Shown: positions 52,764-61,837, counted from the first letter of the stretch. The stretch is 64,000 nt of DNA from CAYRNY01 sp964425755 (GCA_964425755.1 CAYRNY010000003.1:224592-288591); one strand, 5' to 3'. Notes: generated by a model from the sequence alone, not told the origin. A program made the numbers and translations.

Positions 52764-53405
52764 ATGTCGCGCTATCGTTCAGGACCATCCCCGCTCTTGG
52801 TGGTGATCATCGGTGCCTTTCTTGTGTTTGGCGGCTATTATGTGTGGACGGGCTTCATCAACTTCATGGAGAGCCAGGGCGATATCACCGCTCCGGCTAC
52901 CCAGCGCGCCGTAGCGTCGTCGACGGCGCAGGCCGCGCCGCTGCCTGCAATCCCCACGATGTACAATCCGCCGACGTTCACACCGCTGCCGCCGTGCATC
53001 TGGTTTGAGGTGGATGTCGAACGTGCCGTATATCGTGAATGCCCGAGCACGAATGATGATGAATGCCCGATCCGGGATGTGATTCCATTTGGGACGGAGT
53101 TATGCATCTATTCACGCGTGCCGGGGAATGATGAATGGTATGTCGTGGAACTGAATCCCGATGGCGCGTATCGTGACATTGTTTACATCCATGAAAGTGT
53201 GGTCGAGGCGGTTAACCCGACGCCGACGATCACGTTGACGTTCACGCCGTTGCCCACCGTCACGCCGTTGCCATCACCAACACCGCCCTCAGTCACCCCG
53301 ACGCCAACGCAGCCCAGTGCTACACCATCACCGCTCCCGTCGGAGACGCCAACGCCCTCTGTGACGCCGTCACCGTCGCCTACGATCGTTAAAATAACGA
53401 TCTGA
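52764..53405 (+). CDS. Membrane-anchored protein with SH3-like module and Pro/Thr/Ser-rich tail
   Basis: 213 residues. The N-terminal helix (about 10-32) anchors it. Residues about 75-150 form a small beta-rich module with four Cys (Cys78, Cys88, Cys96 and Cys109), resembling a bacterial SH3 fold (WYVVELNPDG, YIHESVVEAV). The last 55 residues are Thr, Pro and Ser repeats such as TPTPT and end KITI. It is outside the membrane. No wall-anchoring signal is visible. Function unknown. Confidence 0.72.
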   Translation: MSRYRSGPSPLLVVIIGAFLVFGGYYVWTGFINFMESQGDITAPATQRAVASSTAQAAPLPAIPTMYNPPTFTPLPPCIWFEVDVERAVYRECPSTNDDECPIRDVIPFGTELCIYSRVPGNDEWYVVELNPDGAYRDIVYIHESVVEAVNPTPTITLTFTPLPTVTPLPSPTPPSVTPTPTQPSATPSPLPSETPTPSVTPSPSPTIVKITI

Positions 53406-53478
53406 TGGCGTTCCCCTCATAAGTAAGCCGGTATATACTGGGGGTGAGTTCTGCTAAACGATTGAGATTGATTGGCGT

Positions 53479-54480
53479 ATGGCTTCAAACCGGTGGACGG
53501 ACGTAGACAGACCGGGCCATGTTCTGGCGGTTGTCAACCCGGTGTCTGGATCACGGCGCGGGCTGGCGGTGATCGAGCGTCTGCGCACAATGACGGAACC
53601 GCGTATCATTTTGCACCGCACCACGCCCGACTTTGATTTTGCCGGCGTGATTCGCGCAGGGCTGGATGCCGGCGTGGAACGCGTGATCGTGGCGGGCGGT
53701 GACGGAACGTTGATGCAGGCCGTGTCGGGGGCATTGCACGCGACCGGTGGCGAAGGCGTGCCGTTGAGCTGGATTCCGTCCGGGACCGGCAACGTGGTGT
53801 CGGGCTTCTTGGGGATTCCGCACCGGTTGGATGCGGCGCTAAAACTGGCGCTGGGACCGGGGATGCTGCGCGAGATCGATCTGGCAAAAGTTGCCGATCG
53901 CTTTTCGGTGCTGCGCGTCTCTACGGGGTTTGAAGCAGAAACCGCCGCCAACGTAACCCGCGAGGACAAGGATCGCCTGGGGCTGCTGGCATACGGTATT
54001 TCGGGCTTGCGCACGCTGGTGCAGACCAGGCCGGTTGAGTATCTGATCTCGCTGGACGGCCAGGCTCCCTTGCAGGTTGAGGGGATTATGGCGTTTATCA
54101 CGGCTACCGGAGCCTTAACCTGGATTCACGGGCTGGCGGTGATCAACGATGCGATTCAACCCGATGATGGGCTACTTTATGCCGGGGTTCTGCGCCCCCT
54201 GAACCCGGAACGGGTGCTAACCAGCGTCACAAACCTGATCACAGGCAGCGGGCTGCCCCCCGAGTCGATCCTGTATTTTACGGCGCGCAAACGGATCGTG
54301 ATCGATACGCGAACCCCCCAGCAGACGCAGATCGACGGTGACCCGCTGGGGACCACGCCGTTGATCGCCGATCTTGTGCCGAAGGCGCTGCGGATTGTCG
54401 TCCCGCGCGAACAACTACGGGCGGCGTCGTATCTTGACTGGCTCTCGCGCTCGCAGCAGGATGCTGGTGATGCCGGATAG
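53479..54480 (+). CDS. Diacylglycerol kinase-family lipid kinase
   Basis: 333 residues, DagK/YegS-like. NPVSGSRRG near residue 20, the nucleotide-binding GGDGTLMQAVSG at about 74, and PSGTGNVVSGFLGIP follow the family. The C-terminal domain has the IDGDPL stretch. It may phosphorylate diacylglycerol, sphingosine-like or other lipids. It ends 3 bases from the convergent histidine kinase with no hairpin between. Confidence 0.9.
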   Translation: MASNRWTDVDRPGHVLAVVNPVSGSRRGLAVIERLRTMTEPRIILHRTTPDFDFAGVIRAGLDAGVERVIVAGGDGTLMQAVSGALHATGGEGVPLSWIPSGTGNVVSGFLGIPHRLDAALKLALGPGMLREIDLAKVADRFSVLRVSTGFEAETAANVTREDKDRLGLLAYGISGLRTLVQTRPVEYLISLDGQAPLQVEGIMAFITATGALTWIHGLAVINDAIQPDDGLLYAGVLRPLNPERVLTSVTNLITGSGLPPESILYFTARKRIVIDTRTPQQTQIDGDPLGTTPLIADLVPKALRIVVPREQLRAASYLDWLSRSQQDAGDAG

Positions 54481-54483
54481 CGT

Positions 54484-55473
54484 CTATTCACACGGCAGCC
54501 AGAAACCGAACGTACTGCCCTCGCCGAGGTTGCTCTCGACAAACACCTCGCCGCCGTGTTTCTCCACGATGGTCTTGACGATTGATAGTCCCAGCCCGGA
54601 ACCTTCAATTTGCGCGGTATCGGCGTTGCGCACACGGTAGAACGGCTCAAACAGGTGTGGAATATGTTCCTGAGGAATGCCTATCCCCTGGTCCGTCACG
54701 CCGAATGCCACGCGTGAATCGTCCGCGCTGGAGGTGATGACAACTTGCCCGCCGTCTGGCGAGTATTTGATCGCGTTGTGGATCAGGTTGCCGAACACGC
54801 TTTCCAGGCGGAAGGCATCACCCTTCAGCGAGCAGGGAGGTGCTTGCACATCGAGTGTGATCGTGACGCCTTGCTGCTGTGCGAAGCCTTCCAGATGCGT
54901 GAGCGCGCGCCGGATCACATCCTCCACATTAACGGGGCCTGTCTGCAAATGCCCGTTGGTGTCGATCCATGCCATATCCTCAAGCAGGTGAAATTGGTTC
55001 AGCATCGAGGCCAGACGCAGGCGCGCTCTCTGGACAAATGTTTCTTGCCGTTCAGAGAGCGTTCCGGATGCTTCAATCATGTCAATCAGGCTTTTCGCGG
55101 AACTCAAGGGGCGTTTCATCTCGTGTACGATTTCGCCCATGAGGTTGGTGATCCGAGGACGCTCTTCGGCTGGTGGTGTATGCAGCGCCTGTATGACCTG
55201 CACCCATACGATGCTTTCGTCGGCCAGCGCGACCCGTTCGCGGATAGCCGGGTAGCCTGCCCGTGCGCGCTCAATGAAGGGCAGCAGTGGGGCCATCTCA
55301 GGTATATTGGCAGGTAACTGGCCGGTGACGTTGGCCGAGTCCAGGCTCAGCGCTGCTTCGGCGGCCAGGTTTAGAAAACGGATACACCCCCGGTGATCGA
55401 GCGCGACCACCACGTCGCTGATCTGCTGACAGAGTGTCACCAGCGTGTCATAATGAATTGTCGTCAGAGTCAT
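54484..55473 (-). CDS. PAS-domain histidine kinase
   Basis: 330 residues, soluble. A PAS domain covers about 10-100 (VVALDHRGCIRFLN). The phosphoacceptor is His117 in EIVHEMKRPL; the HATPase part has NLIHNAIKYSPDGG, VTDQGIGIP and GSGLGLSIVK. ATG 55473 overlaps the stop of the upstream metal-receptor gene by 4 bases (ATGA), so the two are coupled. It is the last gene of a minus-strand row beginning at ricT. Confidence 0.9.
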   Translation of the reverse strand: MTLTTIHYDTLVTLCQQISDVVVALDHRGCIRFLNLAAEAALSLDSANVTGQLPANIPEMAPLLPFIERARAGYPAIRERVALADESIVWVQVIQALHTPPAEERPRITNLMGEIVHEMKRPLSSAKSLIDMIEASGTLSERQETFVQRARLRLASMLNQFHLLEDMAWIDTNGHLQTGPVNVEDVIRRALTHLEGFAQQQGVTITLDVQAPPCSLKGDAFRLESVFGNLIHNAIKYSPDGGQVVITSSADDSRVAFGVTDQGIGIPQEHIPHLFEPFYRVRNADTAQIEGSGLGLSIVKTIVEKHGGEVFVESNLGEGSTFGFWLPCE

Positions 55474-56378
55474 GGACTTGTGTGGCCCCCCATCAATAGC
55501 CCCGGTAAATCCCGCAGTGCATAGGCAACGCGTGTGCCATGCCACGTTAGCAAACTTCCGTCGATCTGATAGATCCGGTTGTGGTGCGCGGCTGGAATGT
55601 CCAGGTGACTCAGCTCAGCAGCATCGGACGCGCCAAACGCGTATGGTTCATCTGGCAGGAGCACAAGCTCCGGTTGCGCCGCGACCACTTCTTCCAGCGT
55701 GATACGTGGGTAGCGCCGGTCGCGCCCAGCAACGCGCGGATCGTCATTCGGTAGCGGGTCGGCCTGGCCGAGATCAGCTTCCAGCGGAAACCGGCGCTCG
55801 CGTGCGGCAAACACGTTCTGGCCCCCGCATACACGCAGCACGTTGTGGGCGTAGGTGTCTTTGTTAAACGTCATCCACGGGTCGCGCCAGATCGGAGCGA
55901 ACACGCGTGCCGGGCGTGCCGCCTCGGACGCGGCCAGCGAATAGTCATACGCACGTTCGATCTCACGTACCCGTGTTGACATCACGGCGTGGTCGAACAC
56001 CGCCATGATATTCCACAGCAGGTTAAGCACGTCAAAAACCGTGCGTGGTCCCGTTACCCAGATCGGGATACCTGCGCTGTAGAGCGTTTCGGCATCTTCA
56101 CGCCGGTTTTCTTCGTCATTTAACAGCACCAAGTCGGGGTCCAGGTCAATGATGCGTGCGATGTCCGGGTTCTTTGTTCCACCTATCGTTAGTAATGACT
56201 TTACCTTGTCTGGTGGATGTGTGCAATAGTCGGTGATCGCTACCAGCCGGTCCCCCAGATCAAGATCGAATAGGGATTCGGTCAGGCTAGGGACCAGCGA
56301 TACCACACGCATGGGCGGTCTCTCCGGCGGGTGATCGACAGGAGAAGGAAACGTATTGCGGGCAGTACTATCGGCCAT
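55470..56378 (-). CDS. Helical-backbone metal receptor (BtuF/TroA-like), without signal peptide
   Basis: 302 residues, periplasmic-binding-protein class III fold: VVSLVPSLTESLFDL, RLVAITDYCTHPP, IIDLDPDLVLL, RVCGGQNVFAA and AQPELVLLPDEP. The N-terminus is polar (MADSTARNTFPSP), with no hydrophobic core and no lipobox, and a second start at 56312 would also give no signal peptide. So it may be cytosolic or lack its export signal. No permease or ATPase lies next to it. The ligand could be a corrinoid, heme or other metal complex. Confidence 0.82.
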   Translation of the reverse strand: MADSTARNTFPSPVDHPPERPPMRVVSLVPSLTESLFDLDLGDRLVAITDYCTHPPDKVKSLLTIGGTKNPDIARIIDLDPDLVLLNDEENRREDAETLYSAGIPIWVTGPRTVFDVLNLLWNIMAVFDHAVMSTRVREIERAYDYSLAASEAARPARVFAPIWRDPWMTFNKDTYAHNVLRVCGGQNVFAARERRFPLEADLGQADPLPNDDPRVAGRDRRYPRITLEEVVAAQPELVLLPDEPYAFGASDAAELSHLDIPAAHHNRIYQIDGSLLTWHGTRVAYALRDLPGLLMGGHTSP

Positions 56379-56404
56379 CGAACCGCCTCACAGTGGATCG
56401 AAAT

Positions 56405-57079
56405 CTATTGACTTGAGCCGGGGTGGTATTGTTCGCCCAGCGTGACAGTGATCGCCTGGTTGCCCCACACCTCGACGTCACCGCGCGGGCCGAAAGCAAG
56501 CGCGGCGCCTTGCCCCAACCCCAAACCGTAGGTGGCGTTGCTTTCGTGAATCCACTCGCGCAGCAGGTCAGCTTGTTCTGGTGTGTAGTGCGCCATGATC
56601 ACCGCCTGCGTCAGCCATTCCAGACCTTGCACGATTTGGGCCGACTCAATACCGTAAGCGCCAAGAATCGTCGCGCTCTGTCCGATACCGTAGATCGTTG
56701 CCCCGCGCTCAAACGCCGACTCGATGCTTTCGAGTACGACGCCGGGCAATGCGTGGCGCAGGCGCAGGGTATCCGGGCCATCGCCCAGGATGATCACTCC
56801 CGCCTGTTGTAGCTGCGTGCGCAGAGACGTGTCGTCTTCGGTCAAGATGTCGACCAGGTAACCCGTGCGCGCGCCGAGATCGCGCAGCGCGTCCATATCA
56901 CGGTCGGCGGCTTCGATATCGCCCGCTGCCCAGATATACGCGAGCGGACCTTGTGACACCGTGCGCCCCAGCACGCGCGCCGCAATGTGCGATACGGCAT
57001 CGAGTTCGGTGCTACCTCCGCCGGATAAGACGATCCAGCCGCGCCCGTTTCGCCAACGGAAAATGTTTTGCTGTGGCAT
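56405..57079 (-). CDS. Peptidase S51/cyanophycinase-like protein
   Basis: 224 residues. The Gly-rich start (WIVLSGGGSTELDAV) and the fold order are those of cyanophycinase and S51 dipeptidases. The position of the nucleophile reads GIGQSATILGAYG, where G-x-SAG is usual, and the later segment YGLGLGQGAALAFGPRGDVEVWGN is also altered (the usual GIDE is GLGQ). Hydrolase activity is therefore uncertain. It lies between the M20 amidohydrolase and the metal-receptor gene on the same strand. Confidence 0.7.
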   Translation of the reverse strand: MPQQNIFRWRNGRGWIVLSGGGSTELDAVSHIAARVLGRTVSQGPLAYIWAAGDIEAADRDMDALRDLGARTGYLVDILTEDDTSLRTQLQQAGVIILGDGPDTLRLRHALPGVVLESIESAFERGATIYGIGQSATILGAYGIESAQIVQGLEWLTQAVIMAHYTPEQADLLREWIHESNATYGLGLGQGAALAFGPRGDVEVWGNQAITVTLGEQYHPGSSQ

Positions 57080-57138
57080 GACGTAACGTGTCGCTCCTTT
57101 TCAGGCCCGCGGCGTTCCCCTACGCCGTGCTCCCCGCT

Positions 57139-58323
57139 TTACGCATCCGGCAGCACATAGGCCGCCACTGCCGAGGCCAGGAGATTGGCTGCCAGCGGGA
57201 TTACGACTTCGTCGTCGACATCAAACCGCGGGTGATGGTGTGGATAGTCCAGCCCGCGTTGCGGGTTTGCCGAACCGACGAAGAAAAACGTCCCCGGCAC
57301 GTCATTCAGAAAGTACGACATATCCTCTGCCGCCATGGTGCGATAGTCGCTGATGATCGTCAGGTCGGGTGCCACGCGCTCGAACACGCGGCGCAGGTTG
57401 GCGTTGACTTCCGGCGTGTTGACTACCGGCAGAGTCAATTGCTCGACTTCAATCGCGGCTTTGCATCCCAGGGCCTCCGCAATCCCGGTTGCGATTTCGC
57501 GGATACGCTCGGCCAACAAGTCAATCACTGTGCTGTCAAAGGCGCGGATCGTGCCGCGCAAACGTGCTTTACCGGGGATGACGTTGAACGAGTCACCGGC
57601 TTTGAATTCCGTGACGGAGACGACGGCCACGTCTACCGGTCTGATGTTGCGGCTGACGATGGTTTGCAGCGCGGTGACAATCTGGCTGCCGGCGATGACC
57701 GGGTCGTTTGTCTCGTGCGGCAGCCCTCCGTGCCCGCCGCGCCCGGTCACGGTGATCGTGAAGTCGCCTGCTGCTGCCATAAACGGCCCGTCGACCAGCG
57801 CCAGCGCGCCGACCGGGACTTCGTTCCAGACGTGCAGCCCCAGCGCGATATCCGGCTTGGGGTTGGTCAGCACGCCATCCTGGATCATGGCGTCCGCGCC
57901 ACGCCCGATCTCCTCGGCAGGCTGAAACACGAATTTCACCCGGCCCGCGATCCGGTCAGTGTGCTCACTGAGCAGTTCGGCAACCGCCAGTGCAATTGCC
58001 GTGTGCGCATCATGTCCGCAGGCGTGCATCACGTTAGGGGTCTGCGAGCGGTAGTCGATATCGTTTTCCTCCTGGAGCGGTAGCGCGTCCATGTCGGCGC
58101 GCACCAGGACTGTGGGTCCGTCGCGACGGCCCTCCAGCAGTCCGACGACGCCAGTCTTGCCGACTCCGGTCTGCACCTCAAGGCCTAGCTGTGCCAGTTG
58201 CTCGGCGACGAGCGCCGCGGTACGAACTTCCTGAAACCCCAGTTCAGGATGCCGATGCAGGTCCCGGCGGCGTGCGATCCAGGCATCCTGGCGGGTGGCG
58301 ATTTGTGGTCTGAAATCAATCAA
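57139..58323 (-). CDS. M20 family amidohydrolase (hippurate hydrolase or N-acyl-amino-acid type)
   Basis: 394 residues. LHRHPELGFQE, RADMDALPL, MHACGHDAHT and FQPAEE give the metal ligands and base of the M20D group. GRGGHGGLPHETNDP is the dimer-domain His region. It removes an acyl group from an amino acid. The start is TTG at 58323 with GGAG 9 bases upstream; no in-frame ATG precedes the family start. Confidence 0.93.
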   Translation of the reverse strand: MIDFRPQIATRQDAWIARRRDLHRHPELGFQEVRTAALVAEQLAQLGLEVQTGVGKTGVVGLLEGRRDGPTVLVRADMDALPLQEENDIDYRSQTPNVMHACGHDAHTAIALAVAELLSEHTDRIAGRVKFVFQPAEEIGRGADAMIQDGVLTNPKPDIALGLHVWNEVPVGALALVDGPFMAAAGDFTITVTGRGGHGGLPHETNDPVIAGSQIVTALQTIVSRNIRPVDVAVVSVTEFKAGDSFNVIPGKARLRGTIRAFDSTVIDLLAERIREIATGIAEALGCKAAIEVEQLTLPVVNTPEVNANLRRVFERVAPDLTIISDYRTMAAEDMSYFLNDVPGTFFFVGSANPQRGLDYPHHHPRFDVDDEVVIPLAANLLASAVAAYVLPDA

Positions 58324-58368
58324 AGTGTGTTACTCCATACGCGTTAACGCGCGGTCTGTATTATGGTT

Positions 58369-59076
58369 TCACTGCAAGTGGAACATGCGAAATGATTCGG
58401 TGAAACGCGGCGTTTCGCCTACCAGTTCGGGATCGACTGCTTCGCGCAGGCGTTGGGCCATCGCGTCCATGTCCTTGATCTGGCTTTTGTGCTCGCGCAA
58501 CGCCGCGATTTTGGTTTCGAGATAGTCCGTAACATCGATCTTGACGTTTGGGTCGTGCGTGCCGCACAGGTAAACATAAGGCACTTTGTGCGGTTCCAGC
58601 TCTTCCTGCCGGTAGAGTTCAGGGAAGGACAGGTGATCTCGGGCAGCAGGGAACACCGCATCCAGGGCTGCGTCGCCAATTGCGCGGTGGTCGGGATGGT
58701 TGATGTAATTCACGCCGTACCAGCGCGCCGTCGGATCGTTGGTCACGACCACGTCGGGCCGTTTGAGCCGGATCAGGCGTGTGAGTTGGCGTCGCAGATC
58801 AAGTGTCGCTTGGAGTTCACCATCCGGGTAGCGCAGGAAGATCACCTCTTTCACTCCCAGGCGTGCGGCTGCGGCGCGTTCTTCAACTTCACGGATGGCG
58901 ATCAGTTCCTCGGATGTAAGGCTGCGATCGTCAGACCCTTTGTCACCGCTGGTTGCGATCACAAACGTGATGTGGCGACCTTCGGCGGCCCACTTGGCGA
59001 AGGTCCCGCCGCAGAAAAACTCCGGATCGTCAGGATGGGCAAAGATGCCCATCACACGCTGGGGGGTGTCACTCAT
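58369..59076 (-). CDS. PIG-L/LmbE family deacetylase
   Basis: 235 residues. AHPDDPEFF holds the zinc ligands and base (His-x-x-Asp-Asp), and NHPDHRAIG holds the third His. Such enzymes remove acetyl groups from N-acetylglucosamine-containing substrates, for instance in bacillithiol or mycothiol synthesis; the substrate here is not known. It begins at ATG 59076, overlapping the ricT stop by 8 bases, so the two are coupled. Confidence 0.9.
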   Translation of the reverse strand: MSDTPQRVMGIFAHPDDPEFFCGGTFAKWAAEGRHITFVIATSGDKGSDDRSLTSEELIAIREVEERAAAARLGVKEVIFLRYPDGELQATLDLRRQLTRLIRLKRPDVVVTNDPTARWYGVNYINHPDHRAIGDAALDAVFPAARDHLSFPELYRQEELEPHKVPYVYLCGTHDPNVKIDVTDYLETKIAALREHKSQIKDMDAMAQRLREAVDPELVGETPRFTESFRMFHLQ

Positions 59077-60202
59077 TGTCGGTGGACTGGTCCTTTTTGT
59101 TGCGTCGCTTCCCGCGTGAGCGTCGCTGCTTGCTGTTGCGCGATGATTTTTTGCGGCTGCGGCGGCTCTTGCCGCGTTTGCGCCTGCTTTGTGATGTTGA
59201 TTCTTCCTGGTCGTCGTCTCGCGGCTGGTCGTGCTGTTGCTCTGCGGCGTCGCTGCGCGGCTCGCTTTGCCGCCGGCTGGACTGGCGTTGTGCCCCACAA
59301 TCGCAGCCGCCATTCTCGTGCTTGGAGCACCCTGCCGCCGCTTTGGCCTTCAATGCTTCCCATTCTTCCAGAGGGATGATATCGTCCCGCGCGACAGTAT
59401 ACCGCGTATCGTCGACCAGCACCGTGACCGAATCGCTTAGCGGGTGAATGTCGATCACCTTGCCTTCGCCGTGAGGCGTGCCGATCCGTTTGTTACGTTT
59501 GGGAAGTTGCTTGCGTGCTTCGACATACTGCTCGTATTCGTAGATCAGGCAACAGCGCAACCTGCCGCACATGCCCGTGATCTCTGACGGGTTTAGCGAG
59601 ATGCCCTGTGCTTTTGCCATCTTGATCGAGATGGGGCTGAAATCGGTCAGGAACGTGCTGCAGCAGCGCGGTATCCCGCATGCGCCCATGCCGCCGATCA
59701 GCTTGGCGACGTCGCGCGGGCCGACCTGTCGCAGTTCGATGCGCGCCTTGAAGCTCCGCTGTAGCATGCTTCGCAGCCGGGACGTGTTCAACCGTTCTTC
59801 GGCGCTGAACAAGAACGTGAGCAGTGACCCATCGTAATTGTACTGGGCGGCGACGAACTTCGCATTGTCATAATCACCGATTTCCGCCGCTTTCTCGCGG
59901 CAGGTGATCAACGCCTCGATCTCGCGTGCCTTCCACAGTTTTTGGCTCATCAGGTCGATGGGGGTCGCTTTGCGCAGGATTGGTTTGTAATCGCGCTCGG
60001 CATCGGCTTCTTCTGGCGTGAGCAGGTTCATCACCTGTCCAAGCTGGCGTCCGCGTGTGGTTTCCACGATGACCTGGTCACCGACCATCAGGTCCGGCAG
60101 GTGATCGCAGCTAAAGTGATACAGCTTGCCCACCTCGAAGAAGCGCACGCCGGCGATGCGCCTGGCGGTTGCCTGGGCGTCGTCTTCAGTGTGCGTAATC
60201 AT
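59069..60202 (-). CDS. ricT: PSP1-domain regulatory protein RicT-like, with basic C-terminal tail
   Basis: 377 residues. The PSP1 domain (about 60-250) has the signature GMGACGIPRCC and GMCGRLRCCLIYEYEQY with conserved Cys residues. RicT/YaaT forms a complex with RicA and RicF and affects mRNA maturation through RNase Y in Bacillus. After a KHENGGCDCG segment, the last 90 residues are Arg/Lys/Ser/Gln-rich and probably disordered. RNase Y is in the same window. GAGAGG lies about 5 bases before the ATG. Confidence 0.9.
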   Translation of the reverse strand: MITHTEDDAQATARRIAGVRFFEVGKLYHFSCDHLPDLMVGDQVIVETTRGRQLGQVMNLLTPEEADAERDYKPILRKATPIDLMSQKLWKAREIEALITCREKAAEIGDYDNAKFVAAQYNYDGSLLTFLFSAEERLNTSRLRSMLQRSFKARIELRQVGPRDVAKLIGGMGACGIPRCCSTFLTDFSPISIKMAKAQGISLNPSEITGMCGRLRCCLIYEYEQYVEARKQLPKRNKRIGTPHGEGKVIDIHPLSDSVTVLVDDTRYTVARDDIIPLEEWEALKAKAAAGCSKHENGGCDCGAQRQSSRRQSEPRSDAAEQQHDQPRDDDQEESTSQSRRKRGKSRRSRKKSSRNSKQRRSRGKRRNKKDQSTDNE

Positions 60203-60424
60203 GATCGCCTCTCTGTAGTGTTATCGCCGGTCCGGCGCTGCGCACCAATTGCAGCCGCGCGCGGACCAGCGGTTTTTTCATTGTCCCACGCATTCACCTG
60301 CCGCTGTCTCTAGTTGTGGCGGGCATGCGTGTGTTTAAAGTATGTTCAACTATAAAAGATGTACTACCTGTTTGCAACAGGCGGCTGAATCGGTGCGTAG
60401 CTGTATGGCGCGAGGTCTCGAAAA

Positions 60425-60453
60425 TTGTACAAACCGGGTGTTCGGTGTATGCT
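60425..60453 (+). promoter_or_regulatory. Promoter of the LysM lipoprotein gene
   Basis: TTGTAC (60425-60430), 17 bases, TATGCT (60448-60453). Leader of about 45 bases. The rest of the 60203-60505 gap shows a small hairpin CCTGTT/AACAGG (60367-60381) and no gene. Confidence 0.6.
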
Positions 60454-60505
60454 GGTGGCGATGATGCGGAGCGTTTTGGGGATTGGACGCGAAGGAGCAG
60501 GTTGT

Positions 60506-61423
60506 ATGCAGCGAGATACGATCATAAGATGGCTGAGCCTTGCGTTGGTGTTGGTGGGTGTCAGCCTCATCATTTCGGCGTGTTATAAGGATGCGGGCGA
60601 GGACTTGCAGCCCACGTCCCGCCAGGTCAACCTGACGGACATCGCACCGACGGCTACGCCTGCACCGCCGACTGCCACTGCGTCGAATACCCAGCCACCG
60701 ACAGAGGAGCCTGAAGCGACCGCAACGCGCACATTGGTGCCAACCACGACTCCGGCGGGGTTTGTCGCCGAGTCCACTACGGCTGCCCCGGACGCGACGA
60801 ATACCGCTGCGCCCACCGGTGACGTCGCGCCGCAAAGCGCAGGGGCGGAGGCAACGCCGACGCAACTCTCGCTGGATGCAGCGGCACGTGCCGGATCGCC
60901 CACGGCGACCCGGGTCCTGATCACGACGCCGGGCATGAGTGATATTCTGCCATCAGACACGCCCGTGCCAACGATCGACCCTTCCTTCCAGCCCACGCCA
61001 ACGGCGATCCCGGTCGAGGAAAATCCATGTATCCACGTGGTGAAGTCCAATGACACGCTGTACTCGATCGCGCAGGACAACGGCGTGCTGCTTTCTGACT
61101 TGGTCGCGGCGAATGCGGAATATCTCGGCGGAAATGAGTTGACGCCGCTTCAAATTGGCTGGCAACTGAACATACCAGGTTGCGAAACGGAACAGGGCGA
61201 TGCTGCGCTTGCGGCTGATGGCGCTGAGGGCGAGATTACTGCTACGGCCCAGCCCCGGACTGAAGACGGACAGGTCATCCATACAGTGCAGTCCGGCGAG
61301 GGCATCTACGCGATCGCGCGCCGGTATGGAGTCGAGCCACAGGCGATCATCGACGCGAACAACCTCGTCAACCCGCACTTGATCTATCCGGGCGACCAGT
61401 TGGTGATTCCGGTCGGCCAGTGA
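60506..61423 (+). CDS. LysM-repeat lipoprotein
   Basis: 305 residues. ATG 60506 has GAAGGAG 8 bases upstream. The N-terminal helix ends in IISAC, a lipobox, so it should be lipid-anchored. A Thr/Pro/Ala linker (about 35-170) is followed by two LysM repeats: NDTLYSIAQDNGVLLSDLVA and GEGIYAIARRYGVEPQAIID, each ending in a WQLNIPG or QLVIPVG turn. LysM binds peptidoglycan or chitin-like glycans, so it is likely envelope-located. A terminator follows. Confidence 0.92.
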   Translation: MQRDTIIRWLSLALVLVGVSLIISACYKDAGEDLQPTSRQVNLTDIAPTATPAPPTATASNTQPPTEEPEATATRTLVPTTTPAGFVAESTTAAPDATNTAAPTGDVAPQSAGAEATPTQLSLDAAARAGSPTATRVLITTPGMSDILPSDTPVPTIDPSFQPTPTAIPVEENPCIHVVKSNDTLYSIAQDNGVLLSDLVAANAEYLGGNELTPLQIGWQLNIPGCETEQGDAALAADGAEGEITATAQPRTEDGQVIHTVQSGEGIYAIARRYGVEPQAIIDANNLVNPHLIYPGDQLVIPVGQ

Positions 61424-61451
61424 CGCACGATGACGGCGTCACCAAGACCGG

Positions 61452-61482
61452 CAGGGCCAGCGGCAGCATCCTGGCCCTGTTT
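61452..61482 (+). terminator. Terminator after the LysM gene
   Basis: CAGGGCCAG (61452-61460) pairs with CTGGCCCTG (61471-61479), 10-base loop, then TTT. It lies between convergent genes. Confidence 0.75.
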
Positions 61483-61540
61483 ACATTGGGCGCATGCTCT
61501 GCGCAAGGACGGGGGTGCTGAGGGACCACTGTGCCGGGTA

Positions 61541-61837
61541 TTATGCCTTGCCGCCGTACTTGTTACGCAGCAGGTCGAGCACGCTACTGGCATCCACGGC
61601 ATCCTTGCCACCCATCAGCGACAGGCCGCCCAGAAAGCCACTCTTGGACTGGCGTTTTTCCAGGTCCATTGACAGCTCTTCGAAAGCCTCGGCTGACAGG
61701 TTGCGGACCATCTTTTCCTCTTCTTCGTCAAGTTCGTAGTCCGCGAGTGCGGCGTCCGGATCGGACACCAGTTTAGCGCGGTACTCCTCGTCGGTGAGCG
61801 CGCGGTTGACGATGGCGGTCAAGTCTTCTCGTGACAT
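61541..61837 (-). CDS. NHLP/RiPP-leader-like small protein
   Basis: 98 residues. The first 55 residues (SREDLTAIVNRALTDEEYR, then DPDAALADYELDEEE) fit the nitrile-hydratase-leader-like or Franean1_4349 class of small proteins, whose members include RiPP precursors. The tail has Gly-Gly pairs at 70-71 and 76-77 and ends in KYGGKA. It has Ser but no Cys or Thr after residue 55. No modification enzyme is adjacent. AAAGGAG lies 9 bases before the ATG. Whether it is a precursor or just a relative is open. Confidence 0.7.
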   Translation of the reverse strand: MSREDLTAIVNRALTDEEYRAKLVSDPDAALADYELDEEEEKMVRNLSAEAFEELSMDLEKRQSKSGFLGGLSLMGGKDAVDASSVLDLLRNKYGGKA

